Shown here in pieces: positions 38,960 through 47,736 of a stretch of DNA of 64,000 nt. The stretch covers positions 1 to 64,000 of the forward strand of contig JADYYP010000053.1 of assembly GCA_020853575.1 (NCBI GenBank), given 5' to 3'. Origin of the DNA: Planctomycetota bacterium (GTDB lineage Bacteria > Planctomycetota > UBA1135 > GCA-002686595). How positions within the stretch are numbered: the stretch's first letter is position 1; the number at the start of each line of letters is the position of its first letter. The translations under genes were made by a program, and so were the position numbers. The notes under the pieces were generated by a model. That model did not search any database. It saw only the letters and a program-made list of their open reading frames with translations, and was not told the DNA's origin.

Positions 38960-41650
38960 ATGGCCGCCCGCTCCGATTCCCAGCGCTTCGCCCGCGTTCG
39001 CAGGCTGTTCGAGGAGGCCCTCGAGCTCCAGCCCAACGAGCGCCGCGCCTTCGTGCGCCAAGCGACCGCCGCGGAACCCGAGCTCGAGCCGGAGCTCGAA
39101 CGCTTGCTCGCAGCCGTGCGCGAACACGACGAGTTCCTCACCCCGCCCACGGCGAGCCGCGTGGGCGCGACCTACGCGCCGGCTCCGACGCTCACGGCGG
39201 GTGACGTCGTCGGCGACTACACCATCGAGAGCTTGCTCGGCAGCGGCGGCATGGGCGCGGTCTACGCCGCGACGCAGCGCCGACCCTCGCGTTCGGTGGC
39301 GCTCAAGCTGTTGGGGTTGATGCCCACGCCCGACATCGCGCGTCGCTTCGAGCTCGAAGGCGAAATCCTCGCGCGCCTGCGCCACCCAGGCATCGCGGCG
39401 ATCCACGAGCTGGGCCTGTACCGCACGCCGGCCGGCCATGAGGTGCCGTTCTTGGCGATGGAGCTGATCGAAGGCGCCCGCGACCTCGTGACCTACGTGC
39501 GCGAGCAGGGACTCGCGCTGGAGGCGCGACTCGCGTTGTTTCGCCAGGTGTGCGCGGCGGCGCACCACGCTCATCAGCGCGGCGTGATCCACCGCGATCT
39601 GAAGCCGGGCAACGTGCTGGTCGACAGCGCGGGGCATCCCAAGCTGATCGACTACGGCATCGCGCGCTTGAGCGAGCCCAGCACCACGGACGCGACGACG
39701 ACGCGCACGGGCGCGCTGCTCGGCACCCTGCAGTACGCCAGCCCCGAGCAGCTCTCGGGTGCGGTCGAAGCCATCGACGTGCGCTCCGACGTGTATTCGT
39801 TGGGCCTGATGCTGTACGAGCTCGTCAGCGATCGCCGGCCCTACGAGGTCGCCGGACGTCCGATCACCGAAGTCGTGGCCGAGGTCTGCGAGCGTGAACC
39901 CGTGCCGCCGTCGCGCGTCGCGCCGAACGTGCCTCGCGAGCTCGACTGGGTGGTGATGAAGGCGATCGCGAAGGACCGCGAGCGGCGCTACGACAGCGCT
40001 GCGGAGCTGGCCCTCGATCTCGAGCGCTTCGCCGCGGACCAGCCGTTGCTCGCCGGCCCGCCCACGGCGCGCTATGTCGTGTCCAAGTTCCTCTCGCGCC
40101 ACCGCGTGGCCGTCGCACTGACCGCGCTCATCCTGCTCAGCTTGCTCGCCGGCTTCGCGGCGACGTGGCTGGCCCTGGTCGAGGCTCGCAAGCAGTCGGC
40201 GCGCGCCGACGCCGCGTTGCAGGCCGAGAAGCGACAGGCGGAGCGCACGGCCTCGGCGCTCGAGCGTCAAACAGCGGTGCTCGACGCTCTCGGGACCACG
40301 CTCGGCGCGCTGGAGCCGGGCCAAGACGGCCGCCACGTGACACTCGCCGAGTTGCTCGAGCGGCGCAGCGCCCAGCTCGCCGTCGACGAGCACGTCGAGC
40401 CCGAGGTGCGTGCATCTCTGCAGGGCTTCTTGACGCAGGCGTACTTCAATCTCGGGCTGCTCGAGCCGGCCAGCACCGCCGCGGAGGGCGGGCTCGAGGC
40501 ACTCGCGGCCAGTCGCGAGGTCGATCTCGCAATGCGCGCGCGCTTGCACGGCATGCTGTCGCGACTGCGCATCCTCGCGGGGCGCCTGGACGACGCGGAG
40601 GTCGAGCTCGAGCTCACCATCGCCGACCTGAGCGCGCTCGACCGACTGGAGAGCTCGGAGGGCGTCGAGGTCTACCGCTTGCGCGGCGAGCTGCTCGAAA
40701 AGCGCGGACGCATCGCAGAGGCGGCGGAGCAGTACTCCGAGGTCATTCCGCGCGCCGAGCGCGTGCTCGGGCCCGACGATCCGGTGACTCTGCGCATCCT
40801 GTCCGAGAGCGCGATGCTGTTCTCGTCGCTGCGGCGCTTCGACCTGGCCGAAGCCAACGCGCGCGAAGCCTACGAGCGCTCGCGCAGGGCGCTCGGACCC
40901 GACCATCCGCTGACCTTGCCCGCGGCCATGCGCTATGGGCTGATCCTGCAGCAGCTGGGGAAGACCGAGGCCCTCGTGCCGTTGCAGCGCGACGTGGTCG
41001 ACGGCGCGCTGCGGGCTTTTGGCGAGCAGCACCGCAACGTGCCCTACGCGATGTACTCGCTGGCGTCGGCGCAGCTCGCGACGCGCGATGCGGCCGGAGC
41101 CGAGGCGACCGCTCGCCGCGCGCTCGAGCTCGCCGGGCGCCACCACCCGGACGACGACGAGATCGACGGCATCGTGCGCATTCCATTGTCGAACGCGCTG
41201 GTGACGCTCGGACGCGAAGCGGAAGCCTTGGAGTTGCTCGAGGTCGGCGTGCAGCGCTTGGCCTCGGGCCCGCTCGCCGCGCATCCGCTGTTGGTCGATC
41301 AGCGCGGGATGCTGGCGAGCCTGTACGCCAAGCTCGGTCGCGTCGACGATGCCGTGCGCGAGTACAGCGCGGCCGTGGAGGGCGCGGAACGCAGCTTCCC
41401 GCCCGAGCATCCGAACGTGGTGCTGCCCAAGGGCCAGCGCGCGCTGCTGCGAGTCAGCGCGAACGGAGATGCGGGCGCCGTGGGCGAGCTGCGCGACGCC
41501 TGTGAGCTGCTGGTGGGCGCGCTGCGGCCAGATCAAGCCGCAGCGGGACGCACGATGGCGGCCGAGTTGGCCAAGTGGTACGCCGCGCACGGAGCGGAGG
41601 CGGACCGCGCGCGCTTCGCGAAGCTCGCCGAGCCGCCGAGCGCGCCGTGA
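38960..41650 (+). CDS. Ser/Thr protein kinase with TM helix and C-terminal TPRs
   Basis: 896 residues. The kinase domain spans about 85-360: glycine loop LLGSGGMGAVY, Lys116 in VALKLL, catalytic HRDLKPGN with Asp213, DYG (231-233) in place of DFG, and LQYASPEQLSG. A short N-terminal helical segment (RLFEEALELQPNERRAFVRQ) is typical of planctomycete kinases. One transmembrane helix (LTALILLSLLAGFAATWLALV, about 385-405) precedes a 490-residue helical region with TPR and Kinesin-light-chain-like repeats (RVLGPDDPVTLRIL, ALGPDHPLTLPAA, SFPPEHPNVVLPK). The kinase faces the cytoplasm and the TPRs lie outside it. It is paired with the ECF sigma gene directly upstream. Confidence 0.93.
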   Translation: MAARSDSQRFARVRRLFEEALELQPNERRAFVRQATAAEPELEPELERLLAAVREHDEFLTPPTASRVGATYAPAPTLTAGDVVGDYTIESLLGSGGMGAVYAATQRRPSRSVALKLLGLMPTPDIARRFELEGEILARLRHPGIAAIHELGLYRTPAGHEVPFLAMELIEGARDLVTYVREQGLALEARLALFRQVCAAAHHAHQRGVIHRDLKPGNVLVDSAGHPKLIDYGIARLSEPSTTDATTTRTGALLGTLQYASPEQLSGAVEAIDVRSDVYSLGLMLYELVSDRRPYEVAGRPITEVVAEVCEREPVPPSRVAPNVPRELDWVVMKAIAKDRERRYDSAAELALDLERFAADQPLLAGPPTARYVVSKFLSRHRVAVALTALILLSLLAGFAATWLALVEARKQSARADAALQAEKRQAERTASALERQTAVLDALGTTLGALEPGQDGRHVTLAELLERRSAQLAVDEHVEPEVRASLQGFLTQAYFNLGLLEPASTAAEGGLEALAASREVDLAMRARLHGMLSRLRILAGRLDDAEVELELTIADLSALDRLESSEGVEVYRLRGELLEKRGRIAEAAEQYSEVIPRAERVLGPDDPVTLRILSESAMLFSSLRRFDLAEANAREAYERSRRALGPDHPLTLPAAMRYGLILQQLGKTEALVPLQRDVVDGALRAFGEQHRNVPYAMYSLASAQLATRDAAGAEATARRALELAGRHHPDDDEIDGIVRIPLSNALVTLGREAEALELLEVGVQRLASGPLAAHPLLVDQRGMLASLYAKLGRVDDAVREYSAAVEGAERSFPPEHPNVVLPKGQRALLRVSANGDAGAVGELRDACELLVGALRPDQAAAGRTMAAELAKWYAAHGAEADRARFAKLAEPPSAP

Positions 41651-41770
41651 GCGCCGCGGAATGCGTCGTGGCCGCCTACTGACGCAAACGAGCCGCGCTG
41701 CGAAGCACGCCGTAGCGGAAGCACGCGCTCACGGAGCTATCCGTCGTGGAGCCAACAGTGGAGGTGTTTC

Positions 41771-43096
41771 GTGCTCACCACGTGCATCGCTGTGCTCGCG
41801 CTCGGCGCGAGCGGTTCCACGCAAGAGCAGGGCGGTGAGCTGCGCAGTCAGCTCGAGAGCATGGCGCGGGCGGCGCTCGCCGACGCCGGGCTCCCCGGCC
41901 TCGCGCTGCGCGTCGTCGACGGCGAGCAGGTGGCGTTGTCGAAGGCCTGGGGCTATCTCGACACCGGACGCCGCACGCTCGAGAGCGTCGAGGTTCCGCG
42001 TGCGGCGCCCGCGATGCTCGAGCCGCTCGTCGCCGTCGCTCTGTTGACGTTCGCGGAGCGCGGGCAGATCGATTTGGGCCGAGAGCTCGGCGAGCCATTC
42101 TCGGCGCTCGACTTCGGCGGTCAGAAGGTGCGCATCGCGCAGCTCCTGACGCACACGTCCGGAATTCCGTCGTTCGCGGAGCTCGCGCGCGGGAGGTCGG
42201 AGCTGCTGCAACCGGCGCAGGCGCTCGAGTGGTTGGCGGCGCGCTCGCTCGACTCCGATCCGGGCTCGTGCTTCGCGTACAGCGAGTCGAACACGTTCCT
42301 CGCGGGCCAACTGGTCGAACGCGTCGGTCAAGCCAAGCTCGACGAGACCCTCGCCCGCGTCGTGCTCGAGCCGCTGCGCCTGACGAGCACGTCGTTCCGC
42401 ACCAGCCCTGAGGACCAGCGCGCGACGGTCGAGCTCATCGGAGAACGGCGCGAGCTCGCTCTGTCGCGTCTCGCTGGCTGGCCCGAGGTGTACACGACAC
42501 TCGAGGATCTGCTCGCGTTCGCGCGCGCCGTCGACGCCGGCGCATTGATCGGCGTCGAGGGTCGCCGGCTGGCCACCGAAGCGCTGCGCGCGAAGGGCGA
42601 GGACTTGCCGTTCACGCACGGCTTCGCGCGCTCGCTCTTGGCGTCGCATCCGAGCCTGTCGTTCGGAGGCTCGACCGAGCGCGGCAGCGTGTTCGTCGCT
42701 TGGTACCCAGACGCGCACCTGGCGCTCGCCTTGGCCACTGGTGCGGACACCGACGTGTTGCCGCAGCTCGAGCGCCGGCTCGCGCGCGCCTGCCTGCGCT
42801 TGCCCGAACCCGGCATCGTCGACCTGCCGATCGACGCCGAGCACCGCGCGCCCTATCTGGGCAGCTACTACATCGGATGCACGCGCGTGGAGCTCGAGGA
42901 CGACGGCGAGCGCTTGGTGTTCGTGACGCCCTTCGACGAACGTCACGCGCTGCGCTACCAAGGCGGTCAGCGCTTCGTGTCGCTGGGGGATCCCGATTTG
43001 AGCCTCGAGTTCAGCGTCGAACGCGGCCGGGCGCATTCGTTCCTGCTGATGCGCCGCGGCACGCAGACCGTCGGGCGGCGCATCGACGGTGCCTAG
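41771..43096 (+). CDS. Beta-lactamase/PBP-fold protein lacking the catalytic Ser and Lys
   Basis: 441 residues from a GTG with a near-perfect ribosome-binding site (GGAGG, 41760-41764). A short leader (TTCIAVLALGASGS) suggests export. The fold is that of the serine beta-lactamase family: GLPGLALRVVDGEQVALSKAWGY, VAVALLTFAERGQIDLGREL, IAQLLTHTSGIPSF, VLEPLRLTSTSF and a C-terminal lipocalin-like extension. In the place of the SxxK motif the sequence reads AMLE, aligned by the conserved helix after it, so both nucleophile and general base are gone. YSN is YSE, and no HxG/KTG triad is clear. It is therefore probably a non-enzymatic binding protein. Confidence 0.82.
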   Translation: MLTTCIAVLALGASGSTQEQGGELRSQLESMARAALADAGLPGLALRVVDGEQVALSKAWGYLDTGRRTLESVEVPRAAPAMLEPLVAVALLTFAERGQIDLGRELGEPFSALDFGGQKVRIAQLLTHTSGIPSFAELARGRSELLQPAQALEWLAARSLDSDPGSCFAYSESNTFLAGQLVERVGQAKLDETLARVVLEPLRLTSTSFRTSPEDQRATVELIGERRELALSRLAGWPEVYTTLEDLLAFARAVDAGALIGVEGRRLATEALRAKGEDLPFTHGFARSLLASHPSLSFGGSTERGSVFVAWYPDAHLALALATGADTDVLPQLERRLARACLRLPEPGIVDLPIDAEHRAPYLGSYYIGCTRVELEDDGERLVFVTPFDERHALRYQGGQRFVSLGDPDLSLEFSVERGRAHSFLLMRRGTQTVGRRIDGA

Positions 43097-43146
43097 GGCG
43101 TGATTGCTGAACCGTGGGGGGCGCGTCGCTAGGCTACCGCGCTCCC

Positions 43147-44436
43147 ATGGGCACCCGACATCTGCACAAGCTCACCCTGCTCGCTCTCGCGGGCGTCGCC
43201 AGCGCTTGGCAAGCACCGCAGCAAGCTCCGCGAACGGTCGAGGAGCGGCTCGCGGAGCTCGAGGCGAAGTTGAGCGGGATGCCGCGCTCGACGCGCGCCG
43301 AGTGGAAAGACGGCTTCGTGCTCGAGAGCGGCGACGGCGCGGATCAGTTGCGTTTCGCGGGCCTGCTGCAGGTCGTCGGTGCGGCCTACGAGAGCGACGC
43401 GGCGCGCGACAACGGCTTCGATCTGACGCGCATGCGCGTGGCTTTCGAAGGGCGCCTGCAGCAGCGCTATTTGTTCACGGTGGAGAACGAGCTCGAGCCC
43501 ACGGGCAGCGAGCTGGCCGAGGCCTGGATCGGTTTCGACCTCGGGCCGGGCCTCGGACGCTTGATGCTCGGGCGCATGAAAGAGCCGTTCAGCCTCGAGG
43601 AGATGGTGCCGCGCCGGCACATCGACTTCGTGTTCTTCTCGAGCCTCAACCAGTTCGTGCCCGCCGAGGACCATGGCGTGACGTGGCTTGGCCGCACCGA
43701 GGGTGGAGCGCTCGAGTACGGGCTCGCGGCCTACAACGGCAGCGGCGGCGATGAGCTCAACGACGACAAGGACGCGGCTGCGCGCCTGGTGTGGCATGTC
43801 TTCGGCGACAAGCCCGCGCGCGACTTCCCCGCCGATGAGCTGCAGTTCGGCGTGGCGGCGACGGTCGGTCGCGCGGACCAGGACTGGAGCGGTGTCGAGA
43901 TCCAGAACGAGACCAAGCAGTCGGTGTTCGCGTTCGAGAGCGGCACGGAGCTCGATGGCCAGCGCACGCGCTTGGGGCTCGAGGCCGCGTGGTTCGAGGG
44001 GCCCTTCGCGCTCTACGGCGAGGCGCTGCGCATCGAGCAAGAGCTGAACGCTCCCGGCGGTCGTGCCGATCTGGCGCTGGATGGCTTCTGGGTCGCGGGC
44101 TCGTGGGTCGTGACCGGCGAATCGAAGCGCTTCAGCGGGCTCGAGCCGAGCGCCCCGTTCTTGCCCGGCCAGGCCGGCGCGGGCGCGTGGCAGTTGGTGG
44201 CGCGCTATTCGGAGCTCGAGCTCGACCAAGGGTTCGTCGACATCGGCGCCGTGCAGGCGAGCGCGTTCCCTGGACGGATCGCGACCTTCGACGTCGGCGT
44301 CAACTGGTATGCGACCAACCACGCCAAGGTGCGCGCGCACATCGTCCACACGCGCTACGAGGACGGCGCCGACATCGGCGGCCAGGCCCTCGACGACGAG
44401 ACCGCCCTCCTGCTGCAGTATCAGCTCAAATTCTGA
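43147..44436 (+). CDS. Phosphate-selective porin (OprO/OprP-like)
   Basis: 429 residues with a signal peptide (LHKLTLLALAGVASAWQ). A short N-terminal coiled coil (TVEERLAELEAKL) is typical of trimeric porins of this family. It is followed by beta-strand-rich sequence with OprP signatures: RMRVAFEGRLQQRYLFTVENEL, GLGRLMLGRMKEPFSLEEMV, FVFFSSLNQFVPAEDHG and GLAAYNGSGGDELNDDKD. It ends in LQYQLKF, with the terminal Phe needed for outer-membrane insertion. It forms a channel in the outer membrane, possibly for phosphate or pyrophosphate. A TAGGCT box lies 11 bp before the ATG. Confidence 0.88.
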   Translation: MGTRHLHKLTLLALAGVASAWQAPQQAPRTVEERLAELEAKLSGMPRSTRAEWKDGFVLESGDGADQLRFAGLLQVVGAAYESDAARDNGFDLTRMRVAFEGRLQQRYLFTVENELEPTGSELAEAWIGFDLGPGLGRLMLGRMKEPFSLEEMVPRRHIDFVFFSSLNQFVPAEDHGVTWLGRTEGGALEYGLAAYNGSGGDELNDDKDAAARLVWHVFGDKPARDFPADELQFGVAATVGRADQDWSGVEIQNETKQSVFAFESGTELDGQRTRLGLEAAWFEGPFALYGEALRIEQELNAPGGRADLALDGFWVAGSWVVTGESKRFSGLEPSAPFLPGQAGAGAWQLVARYSELELDQGFVDIGAVQASAFPGRIATFDVGVNWYATNHAKVRAHIVHTRYEDGADIGGQALDDETALLLQYQLKF

Positions 44437-44452
44437 CGCGGCGCGACTGCGC

Positions 44453-45484
44453 TCAGCGCGCGAACGCGACGTACGAGCGCGTGCGCAGGCTCTCGCGCTC
44501 GGCCTCGATCAACTTGGTGTGAGCGACGGCGTCGAGCATCGTCGCGTCGAGCGTGCGCGAGCCCGCGGCGATGGCTTGCAGCAGGTGGCGCACCTCTCCG
44601 TCGTATCCGTTGAGCGCTTCGAGCTGCACCGGCGTCTGCTTTCCGTCCTGCACCAGGACCAGCTCGTTCGCGCGGCCGAACTCGTAGTCGAGCGTGGCGC
44701 GCTCGAACACGACCGTGAAGCTCATCTTGAACGACCAACCGTTCGTGTGGTCCCAGCCACCCTCGGCCGCGACGTGCGCGGGACCCTCGGGATAGTGGAA
44801 CAGCGTGGTGACGTGGTCGAGCGAGCCAGTGCTGACCAGGGCGGCTGGATCGCCGAAGCAGAAGCGCACGAAGTCGACGTCGTGCACGTGCAGATCGAAC
44901 AGCGCGCCGCCGCTCTGCTCGTAGTCGGCGTAGAAACCCGTCCAACCCGGGCGACTCCCCAGCCTTCGAAACACGGCGCTGCGCGCGGCGCCGAGCTCGC
45001 CGGAGCGCACCGCGCGGCGCAGGTGCGCCCAGGCCGGCCAGAAGCGGATGCACATCGCGGGCATGCACAAGCGAGCGGAGCGCGCGGCAGCTTGCGCGAC
45101 GCGTTCCGCGGCGCGGCTGTCGAGCGCGACCGGCTTTTCGAGCAGCACGTGCTTGCCCGCGGCCAGCGCGGCGAGCGCGAGCTCGACGTGCGTCGTGGTG
45201 TGCGTGCAGATGCTGACCACATCGACCGTGGGGTCGGCGAAGAGCTGCTCGGGCCGCTCGTAGCCCCGCACGAGCGCGGGATCGAACAGGCGCTCGCTCG
45301 CCGTGCTCGTCTGGATGTTGCCGCCGCTCGCGACCGATCCACGGCGGCGCTCGGGGTCCTGGTCGCAGACCGCCACCAGCGTGTTGCGCAATCCGGCCGC
45401 GTCCGCCGCTCGATAGGCCGCCAGGTGCGTGCGGCCCATGAAGCCCAGTCCGACGACGCCGACCCCGATCCCACGCGTGCTCAT
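44453..45484 (-). CDS. Gfo/Idh/MocA family oxidoreductase
   Basis: 343 residues. The N-terminal Rossmann fold (GVVGLGFMGRTHLAAYRAAD) binds NAD(P). The hallmark EKP motif is in GKHVLLEKPVALD, and the C-terminal domain has the DLHVHDVDFVRFCFG His/Asp pair that shapes the sugar site. Family members oxidise or epimerise sugars and inositols; the substrate here is not evident. The start overlaps the stop of the isomerase-like gene (ATGA), so the two work together, probably in breakdown of a sugar or inositol derivative, under the divergent TetR regulator. Confidence 0.92.
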   Translation of the reverse strand: MSTRGIGVGVVGLGFMGRTHLAAYRAADAAGLRNTLVAVCDQDPERRRGSVASGGNIQTSTASERLFDPALVRGYERPEQLFADPTVDVVSICTHTTTHVELALAALAAGKHVLLEKPVALDSRAAERVAQAAARSARLCMPAMCIRFWPAWAHLRRAVRSGELGAARSAVFRRLGSRPGWTGFYADYEQSGGALFDLHVHDVDFVRFCFGDPAALVSTGSLDHVTTLFHYPEGPAHVAAEGGWDHTNGWSFKMSFTVVFERATLDYEFGRANELVLVQDGKQTPVQLEALNGYDGEVRHLLQAIAAGSRTLDATMLDAVAHTKLIEAERESLRTRSYVAFAR

Positions 45485-46323
45485 GCTCGACCTCCGACTG
45501 TGACGTGGCGTGCGACCAGCGCGCGCGCCGTGGCGATGTCGCCAGCTCGATTCCGGCCGGCCTCGCGTTCGATCATCAGATCGACGCCCAGGCGCGCGTG
45601 CTCCACGATGTCGAAGAAGCGCTTCCAATCGACCTCGCCGGTGCCCGCGGGGACTTCGTCGCCCCAGCTCCCGGCGAGCGCCGCGCGTGTCGCGTCCTTG
45701 ACGTGGATCTGCTTGACGCGCGGTGCGAGCTTCATCAGGGCTTCGTGCGGGTCGCCCATGCCGTACAGGATCATGTTGGCCGGGTCGAAGTTGACGCCGG
45801 CGCTGGGGCGCTCGAGATCGGCCAGCACTTGGAGCAACGTGTCCGCGCTCTCCTGACCGGTCTCGAAGGCCACGGCCACGCCACGCTCGGCGAACACGTC
45901 GACGATCACGCGCAGGCGCTCGAGCATGACCCCGCGCTCCGCGTCGCGTCGATCGTGCGGCAGGAAGCCAGCGTGGAAGCTGACCAGGGGGAGCCCGATC
46001 TCGCCCGCGAGCGCCGCGTCAGCCTTGGCGATCGCGAGGTTCGTCGGCCAATGCTCGGTCGGCCGCACACCCCCGGTGGCGCGGATCGACTCCAGGGTCG
46101 AGTAGTCCTCGCCGTGGGTGCCCATCATGCCGGAGCGCACCTCGATGCCCTGCCCGCGCAACGCGTCGCGCGTCGCGGCGAGCTTCCAGCGCCCTTCGCG
46201 CAAGGGGTCGAGGTGCAACTGACAGCAGTCGACGCCGAGCGCGTGCAGCTTCGCAGCGAGGTCCACGGGATCCGCGGGCTGCAGGGACCAAGAACAGACG
46301 CCGAGGCGATGCGCAGGACTCAT
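45481..46323 (-). CDS. Sugar phosphate isomerase/epimerase (xylose-isomerase-like TIM barrel)
   Basis: 280 residues from MSPAHRLGVCSWSLQP. The AP endonuclease-2/IolE-type TIM barrel is clear, with metal-ligand positions Glu in VAFETGQES, Asp in VNFDPANMILYG, His in KQIHVKDA and Glu in LMIEREAG. It probably isomerises or epimerises a sugar derivative in the same pathway as the coupled Gfo/Idh/MocA enzyme. It is transcribed divergently from the TetR gene, with the 20-bp palindrome 133 bp from its start. Confidence 0.88.
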   Translation of the reverse strand: MSPAHRLGVCSWSLQPADPVDLAAKLHALGVDCCQLHLDPLREGRWKLAATRDALRGQGIEVRSGMMGTHGEDYSTLESIRATGGVRPTEHWPTNLAIAKADAALAGEIGLPLVSFHAGFLPHDRRDAERGVMLERLRVIVDVFAERGVAVAFETGQESADTLLQVLADLERPSAGVNFDPANMILYGMGDPHEALMKLAPRVKQIHVKDATRAALAGSWGDEVPAGTGEVDWKRFFDIVEHARLGVDLMIEREAGRNRAGDIATARALVARHVTVGGRA

Positions 46324-46455
46324 GGCGCGGCCATCCAAGCGCCTGCTGCGCGCCGAGCAAGCCCAATCTCGGCGCGGGCTCGCCGGCCTGGACCGCGGGG
46401 ATCGAAAGCGTCGCCGCGGGGGGCGATTGACGCGCGCCGGGCAGCAGATAGCGTG

Positions 46456-46475
46456 TTGGTTGGTTAACCAACCAA
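46456..46475. promoter_or_regulatory. Perfect 20-bp palindromic operator
   Basis: TTGGTTGGTTAACCAACCAA is self-complementary over all 20 bases and is an AT-rich island in GC-rich DNA. It ends five bases before the TetR-family ATG at 46481 and sits between divergent units. It is the expected binding site of that regulator. Confidence 0.8.
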
Positions 46476-46480
46476 ATCCG

Positions 46481-47101
46481 ATGAGTGCCCAGCAAGACAC
46501 CCGCGAGAAGCTGATCGAGGCGGCGATGGAGCTGTTCGTCTACCAGGGGTACGCGAACACTGGGCTGGCGCAGATCGCCCGCAAGGCCGGCGTGCTGCCG
46601 GGCTCGCTCTACTACTTCTTCCCGACCAAGGAGGACCTGCTGCACGCCACGCTCGAGGCGCGCAAGCGCCTTCTGCATCCGGAGGTGCTGCAGCCGATCT
46701 GGGAGTCGTTCGACGATCCGATCGAGCGCGTGTTCGGGTTGCTCGCGGGCCACCGCCGCATGCTCGAGATGACCGAGTTCAAGCACGGCTGCCCGATCGG
46801 CAACCTGGTGCTCGAGCTGGCCGAGACGCACCCGCATGCCCGCGCCCTGCTGACGCAGAACTTCGAGGGCTGGCTCGCCGCGGTGCAGCAGTGCTTCGAG
46901 AGCGCGCAAGCGCGCCTGCCCGAGCACGCGGATGCTCGCCGCCTCGCCGTGTTCGTGCTGACGACGATGGAGGGCGCCGTGATGCTGGCGCGCAGCTACC
47001 GCAACTTCGAAGCGTACGACGCGGCCGTCGTGCAGCTCCGCGACTACGTCGAGCGCTTGCTCGCCGATGGAACCCAAAACGCCAACTCGATGAGCGCCTG
47101 A
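46481..47101 (+). CDS. TetR/AcrR family transcriptional regulator
   Basis: 206 residues. HTH at about residues 9-54: REKLIEAAMELFVYQGYANTG, LAQIARKAGVLPGSLYYFFPTK. The C-terminal domain carries HGCPIGNLVLELAETHPHAR, the GCPIGN block of the TetR_C_6/YcdC-like group that often senses reactive or electrophilic small molecules. Its start lies five bases from the perfect palindrome, so autorepression is very likely, and control of the divergent sugar-enzyme pair is plausible. Its stop overlaps the start of the broken SRPBCC gene (TGATG). Confidence 0.92.
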   Translation: MSAQQDTREKLIEAAMELFVYQGYANTGLAQIARKAGVLPGSLYYFFPTKEDLLHATLEARKRLLHPEVLQPIWESFDDPIERVFGLLAGHRRMLEMTEFKHGCPIGNLVLELAETHPHARALLTQNFEGWLAAVQQCFESAQARLPEHADARRLAVFVLTTMEGAVMLARSYRNFEAYDAAVVQLRDYVERLLADGTQNANSMSA

Positions 47102-47724
47102 TGAAACTCTCCCAGCTCGCTGGTCCGGTCTTCGACGATGCCACGTGCCGCGAGAAGACCGGCAGGGGACTGAAGCAGTGGTACGACTAGCTCGACCGCG
47201 CGGGCGGACTCGCCAACGGACGGCGCGCGCTGGTGCCGCTGGTCTACGACTCGTGCGCGAAGGACGCGTGGTGGTCGACGACGATCGTCGTGGAGTACGA
47301 GCGCGAGCGCGGCCAGCGCGACAAGGACGGACGACCGACGGGCTACGCAATCTGCTCGACGAAGAGCATCTCCGCGCCGCTCGAGCGCGTCTACGCGGCC
47401 TTCGGCGAGGCGAGCACACTGGACCGCTGGCTGGGACCGCGCACGAAGCTGGACTTCGTCGATGGCGGGGCGCTCGAGAACGCCGATGGCGATCGGGGAT
47501 CGTTCAAGAAGATCCGCGCCAACAAGGACATCAAGCTCGCCTGGGAGCGCGCGGACCTGGCGCCCGGAAGCTCCGTCGAAGTGCTCTTCGCCGACAAGGG
47601 CAAGGGCATGACGGGGATCACGCTCAACCACTCGCGCCTGCAAACCCGGCGCGAGGCCGACCTCGCGCGCGAAGCCTGGGGCGCGGCCTTGAATGCGCTG
47701 AAGTCGCTGCTCGAGAACGCGTGA
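47101..47724 (+). pseudogene. SRPBCC/AHSA1-domain protein interrupted by in-frame TAG
   Basis: 207 codons in one frame apart from a TAG at 47188-47190. The first 29 codons (MKLSQLAGPVFDDAT, TGRGLKQWYD) and the codons after the stop (LDRAGGLANGRRALVPLVYD) together make the short helical domain that often precedes an SRPBCC domain, where the pattern WxxxLD normally has a Glu or similar at the TAG position; GAG to TAG is a single change. The SRPBCC part follows (ICSTKSISAPLERVYAAFGE, LDRWLGPRT, VEVLFADKGKGMTGITLNHS). Codon use stays normal after the stop, so the change is recent or read through. It is coupled to the TetR gene upstream. Confidence 0.75.
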
Positions 47725-47736
47725 GAGGCTCCACCG

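Noticed and set aside
38213..41590. A minus-strand frame that stays open from the exported EF-hand protein back through the whole kinase gene (1689 codons in all).
   Set aside because: It is antisense to an intact kinase with all catalytic motifs, and it is Arg/Gln/Ala/Val-rich without domains. Long mirror frames are common in GC-rich DNA. Only the part from the signal peptide at 38212 is real.
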